64,000 nucleotides of DNA from Muribaculaceae bacterium (GTDB taxonomy: Bacteria; Bacteroidota; Bacteroidia; Bacteroidales; Muribaculaceae): NCBI GenBank assembly GCA_029060725.1, contig JAIDTL010000038.1, forward strand, positions 1 to 64,000, written 5' to 3'. A program made the position numbers and the translations under genes. Below the pieces are notes generated by a model, which saw nothing but the letters and a program-made list of their open reading frames with translations, was not told the DNA's origin and made no database searches. The first letter of the stretch is position 1, and each line of letters begins with the position of its first letter. Below, piece after piece: positions 61,246-64,000 of this stretch.

Positions 61246-62601
61246 ATGGGTAGACCAAAAAGATTATATCCTCTAGGACGTTATCGCCTTCGTATTCGGG
61301 GGCGGGTTGATAAGGAGAAACTGTACCTGATAGAACTTGAATATACATGGAATCGCCAAGTCATCAGGAGGGGTATGAATATTTTTTCCAGAATTGATGA
61401 TTGGAATCAAAATGCGAATCAAGGCAGAGGCGCGGTTAGACCTTCTTATGGTCCTGAAGCCAAACGAATCAATGGTATTCTTTTGGCACGTGTTGATAAG
61501 ATAGATTCGTTGCTTGCAGAATATCAACAGAAATTCCCAGATCAACTTACATGTGAGTTGATAAATGATTTTCTCCAAGATAAGCCGGTGACTCGTGCAG
61601 ATAAGGGAAAGGATTTGGTAGAATTTGTCCAAGAAAGATTAGATTCAGACTATTCTCGTAATCGTATCGGAAGAAGTCGATATGAAAATGGGAAAAGCAG
61701 CTTGAATATCTTTAAGATGTTCTTGTTATCTACAAATAGAGGCACATATAAACCTGATGGTATATATGTGGGCGATTTGTCTGTAGAGTTATTAGATGAG
61801 TATATAGAGTGGAGGCGGAACATCAAAAAGAACAGTGATGGAACGATAAACCATGCACTTACTCCGATTCTAAAGGCTTGTTCGTATGCTGCAGAATTGA
61901 AGATGATAGATGTGGCTGTCAATGCAAGGATTCAGGATATGCGAATTAATCCTAAGTTGCTGTTATCTCAAGATGATTCGGAGTTTGATGATAAGAATCT
62001 TTCAGCCGAGGAACTACATAAACTTATTTCATATTATCAAGATTGTAGAGAGCCTCGTAGAAGGGAGTTCATTGAAATGTTTCTATTCGCATTTCATGCA
62101 TGTGGTCTGCGTATAGTTGACATTATGACATTGCAATGGAATCATATTGATTTTAACAAGAGGGAGCTAAGAAAGATAATGATTAAAACTAACAAGCGTC
62201 ACGTAATTCCTCTTTCGGAGCCAGCCATAAACATTCTTAAGGAGTGGAAAATAAAAAGTACTGGTGGAAAATATGTTTTCAATTTGATAAAGGAGGACAT
62301 AGATATAGATAATGATGAAGCTCTTTATAAGCTACGTAATAATGTTACTAAGTGTATCAATCAATCTCTTGTAGTGGTTGGAGAACAGATTAAGTTAAAC
62401 TTTAATCTGACAATGCATGTAGCTCGCCATACCTTCGCCGTCTTCGCTTTAAATAAGGGCTTGTCTATGTCTGTTGTTAGTAGGCTTCTTGGCCATGGAA
62501 GTACTGATATAACTGAAAAAGTATACGCTCGATTCTTACCTGAAACATTGTCTTCAGAACTTGGTCGTCTTCAAAGTGATTTTTCAAAGTTTACATTATA
62601 A
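61246..62601 (+). CDS. Tyrosine recombinase (phage/conjugative-element integrase type)
   Basis: A 451-residue protein from ATG 61246 (MGRPKRLYPLGRYRLRIRG). An in-frame ATG at 61162 is rejected because it lies inside the upstream repeats and promoter. An N-terminal arm-binding domain (to about 100) and a SAM-like core-binding domain (120-225) precede the catalytic domain with Arg289 (CGLRIVDI), His391 and Arg394 (HVARHTF), His417 (LGHGST) and Tyr427 (KVYARF), so all key residues are present. The size and N-terminal domain are those of Bacteroidetes element integrases. It stands directly upstream of the RiPP candidate and may mark one end of a mobile element. Confidence 0.92.
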   Translation: MGRPKRLYPLGRYRLRIRGRVDKEKLYLIELEYTWNRQVIRRGMNIFSRIDDWNQNANQGRGAVRPSYGPEAKRINGILLARVDKIDSLLAEYQQKFPDQLTCELINDFLQDKPVTRADKGKDLVEFVQERLDSDYSRNRIGRSRYENGKSSLNIFKMFLLSTNRGTYKPDGIYVGDLSVELLDEYIEWRRNIKKNSDGTINHALTPILKACSYAAELKMIDVAVNARIQDMRINPKLLLSQDDSEFDDKNLSAEELHKLISYYQDCREPRRREFIEMFLFAFHACGLRIVDIMTLQWNHIDFNKRELRKIMIKTNKRHVIPLSEPAINILKEWKIKSTGGKYVFNLIKEDIDIDNDEALYKLRNNVTKCINQSLVVVGEQIKLNFNLTMHVARHTFAVFALNKGLSMSVVSRLLGHGSTDITEKVYARFLPETLSSELGRLQSDFSKFTL

Positions 62602-62939
62602 AGTGTAGAATGACCAACAATATTCAAAATATTAGTATGCCAACATAGAAAATGGGGATGCTAAATGTCTGGACACGCAAGTATAAAAAATTACAAAATA
62701 CATTCCTTCTTATTTCTCAATTATACGAAACATGAATGTATTTGTATAGGAAGAAGATAGAATTTGAAAAGTTGAGGCTAATGGGATGACACATTATATA
62801 GAGAAATGAAATTCGTAACGTATTTTTCTCTCCTTCTCTTCAAAATTCTTTTTTCGATAGGAGTTCAATAATTTATGGAACCATATAAGAATAGATCAGA
62901 CTAGAGCATATTTGAATATTTGAAATAATCCTAAGTTAA
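62602..62939. other. AT-rich intergenic DNA, nothing recognised
   Basis: About 340 bases after the recombinase stop, strongly AT-rich. I find no gene-length frame, repeat or clear hairpin. If the recombinase acts nearby, an attachment site could lie here, but no tRNA end or direct repeat is visible. Confidence 0.5.
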
Positions 62940-62971
62940 TTTGGAGTATTAGAAAATATTTATTAATTTTG
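62940..62971 (+). promoter_or_regulatory. Promoter of the peptide-radical SAM locus
   Basis: TTTG (62940-62943), 20 bases, TAATTTTG (62964-62971), an exact match 27 bases before the peptide ATG. Confidence 0.82.
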
Positions 62972-62998
62972 CATAATAACTATAACGTAAATTTAATT

Positions 62999-63112
62999 AT
63001 GGATTATCAGAAACCGACAGTTTTAGTAAAAAGCAGTTTTCAGATGGCTGACTGCTCGAAGAAACCATGTGGACGCCCTTCGTGTACTACGAAGTCTTCT
63101 GGTCGACATTAA
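62999..63112 (+). CDS. Candidate RiPP precursor peptide, three cysteines
   Basis: A 37-residue peptide: MDYQKPTVLVKSSFQMAD as a leader-like part, then CSKKPCGRPSCTTKSSGRH. The cysteines at 19, 24 and 29 are evenly spaced (CX4CX4C) in a small basic core, a pattern expected for thioether- or disulfide-type modification. It has its own exact promoter, a stem-loop directly after the stop (63126-63149) and a radical SAM enzyme gene 50 bases downstream. Size, position, cysteine pattern and neighbour all fit a ribosomally made, post-translationally modified peptide. No known precursor family is recognised, so the product class is open. Confidence 0.72.
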   Translation: MDYQKPTVLVKSSFQMADCSKKPCGRPSCTTKSSGRH

Positions 63113-63125
63113 CTACTTAAGACGA

Positions 63126-63149
63126 GTGGCAGCAATCTTAAGCTGCCGC
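63126..63149 (+). terminator. Stem-loop between precursor and radical SAM genes
   Basis: GTGGCAGC and GCTGCCGC form an 8-bp stem (one G-T pair) with an eight-base loop and a T-rich tail. Such a partial terminator would give more precursor than enzyme mRNA. Confidence 0.65.
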
Positions 63150-63162
63150 TTCTATTTATTTA

Positions 63163-64000
63163 ATGGATATGTATTTTAGTAAACTTCCTTACATTATATA
63201 TAGAGATTATCCAAATTACGGTTATCTTACTGATAATCGCAACTATGGTTATGACACGAAATCAAAAAGCTGTAAAAAAGTAGGTGACAGGATCTTATCA
63301 AAATCCGGTAGTATCTTCTATTCTATATTAACAGAGCACCCTCAGTCATTGCTCCAAATATCCAGGAGGTTGTTGCGTCTTTTCCCAAAGGCTTCTTTAG
63401 AAGAAATTCAAGAAGATGCAAAAACATTTTATTCTGACTTATCATACGATGGATTCATCAAGGTGAGTAAAGAACCTGATAGAATACAAGAAGAACCTAT
63501 TTTTTCATATAATAATTTGTCTCCGTATATACTCAAGAAGACTCTTACTGAAGAAAATCCTTCTGTATTTGATAGTAAAGAGTTTACTCATCACCGTTTA
63601 TCTAGGGTGCATCTATGCATATCTGAGCGATGCAACGAACACTGCGTTCATTGTTACTTTCCTGAATCTTTAAGGAACCATACAATGACCAAAGATCTCT
63701 TTTTGATGGTATTAGATCAATGTATAAAGAATCGAATATTAAATATAACACTTAGTGGAGGGGAACCGATGCTTAATAAAAATTTAGGATTCTTTATTCA
63801 GAAATGCCGTGAAAATAATTTCTCAATTAATGTTTTATCCAATCTTACATTATTGACCGACTCGCTCATTAAGGAATTTAAAGCCACTCCCCTTTTGAGT
63901 GTTCAGACTTCCTTGTATTCAATGGATCCTGTCATTCATGACTCAATTACAAAAGTGAACGGAAGTTTCGAGAAAACAAAACAGGCTATAAAAATCCTTC
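63163..64000 (+). CDS. Radical SAM peptide maturase with N-terminal RRE-like domain (cut by window edge)
   Basis: The first 279 residues are in the window. Residues about 10-102 (YIIYRDYPNYGYLTDN, FYSILTEHPQSLLQISRRLL, EEIQEDAKTFYSDLSYDGFI) look like a PqqD-type winged-helix RiPP recognition element. The radical SAM core has Cys157, Cys161 and Cys164 (CNEHCVHCYF) and TLSGGEP (196-202), followed by SINVLSNLTLL and VQTSLYSMDPVIHD, typical of SPASM/twitch maturases. The C-terminal auxiliary cluster region is outside the window. Fusion of the recognition domain to the enzyme and the small cysteine peptide just upstream point to RiPP maturation. Confidence 0.85.
   Translation, partial: MDMYFSKLPYIIYRDYPNYGYLTDNRNYGYDTKSKSCKKVGDRILSKSGSIFYSILTEHPQSLLQISRRLLRLFPKASLEEIQEDAKTFYSDLSYDGFIKVSKEPDRIQEEPIFSYNNLSPYILKKTLTEENPSVFDSKEFTHHRLSRVHLCISERCNEHCVHCYFPESLRNHTMTKDLFLMVLDQCIKNRILNITLSGGEPMLNKNLGFFIQKCRENNFSINVLSNLTLLTDSLIKEFKATPLLSVQTSLYSMDPVIHDSITKVNGSFEKTKQAIKIL

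Noticed and set aside
61246-63000. A tRNA-based attachment site for the recombinase
   Set aside because: I looked for tRNA-like cloverleaf and TTCRANNC segments near the recombinase and saw none within the window.

Overview
The window looks like a piece of a Bacteroidales chromosome, most likely from a gut Muribaculaceae-type commensal. The reasons are a SusC/SusD pair, BspA-type leucine-rich repeats, Por-type C-terminal sorting tails, secreted pectin-active enzymes, lipoproteins of the Bacteroidetes kind, and many promoters of the Bacteroidetes form (TTTG, 19-20 bases, TAnnTTTG) in place of E. coli-type boxes. The family-level assignment is an inference from gene content. There is no rRNA or tRNA to settle it.

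Layout. 0-5 kb: the start of a RelE/Gp49-like toxin, a GH140-type glycosidase, 1.4 kb of repeats including a perfect-period 86-bp array, a hicB-hicA toxin-antitoxin pair and a RhuM-like protein whose first codons come from a dispersed repeat. 5-10 kb: a large BspA-like surface protein flanked by direct repeats, one carrying the tail of a lost paralogue, then two paralogous outer-membrane barrel proteins. 10-17 kb: a SusC-SusD-lipoprotein-secreted protein operon on the minus strand. 17-25 kb: an AAA/DUF4143 ATPase, then an operon of CHASE2 sensor, FecR-like protein and two PL1 pectate lyases with ATGA overlaps. 25-37 kb: housekeeping and sulphur metabolism (two MalY/PatB C-S lyases, two trans-sulfuration enzymes), a DUF418 membrane protein, a zinc metallopeptidase, a GH3 beta-glucosidase and a SIMPL protein. 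37-51 kb: an accessory island on the minus strand with unknown proteins, a PD-(D/E)XK nuclease, a SprT-like protease, a broken ADP-ribosylglycohydrolase, AAA ATPases, DprA, and a membrane/coiled-coil operon. Two likely structured RNAs lie here, near 41.2 and 50.4 kb. 51-60 kb: a Ser/Thr kinase convergent with and overlapping a small regulator-like gene, a Bcr/CflA transporter, MsrAB and gene relics. 60-64 kb: a cobalamin adenosyltransferase, a DUF2795 protein, a tyrosine recombinase and, at the right edge, a 37-residue three-cysteine peptide with its own strong promoter followed by a radical SAM enzyme. That last pair is a candidate RiPP system.

How it fits together. GH140, the two PL1 lyases, GH3 and the SusCD transporter suggest pectin or plant cell-wall glycan use, though they are not one contiguous locus. 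The accessory island and the right edge carry mobile or conflict-type genes. Intergenic DNA is unusually rich in dispersed palindromic repeats of several families. The most interesting signals are the RiPP candidate, the iterated leaders in front of both DUF4143 ATPases, the two structured RNA candidates and a promoter signature shared by five island genes.
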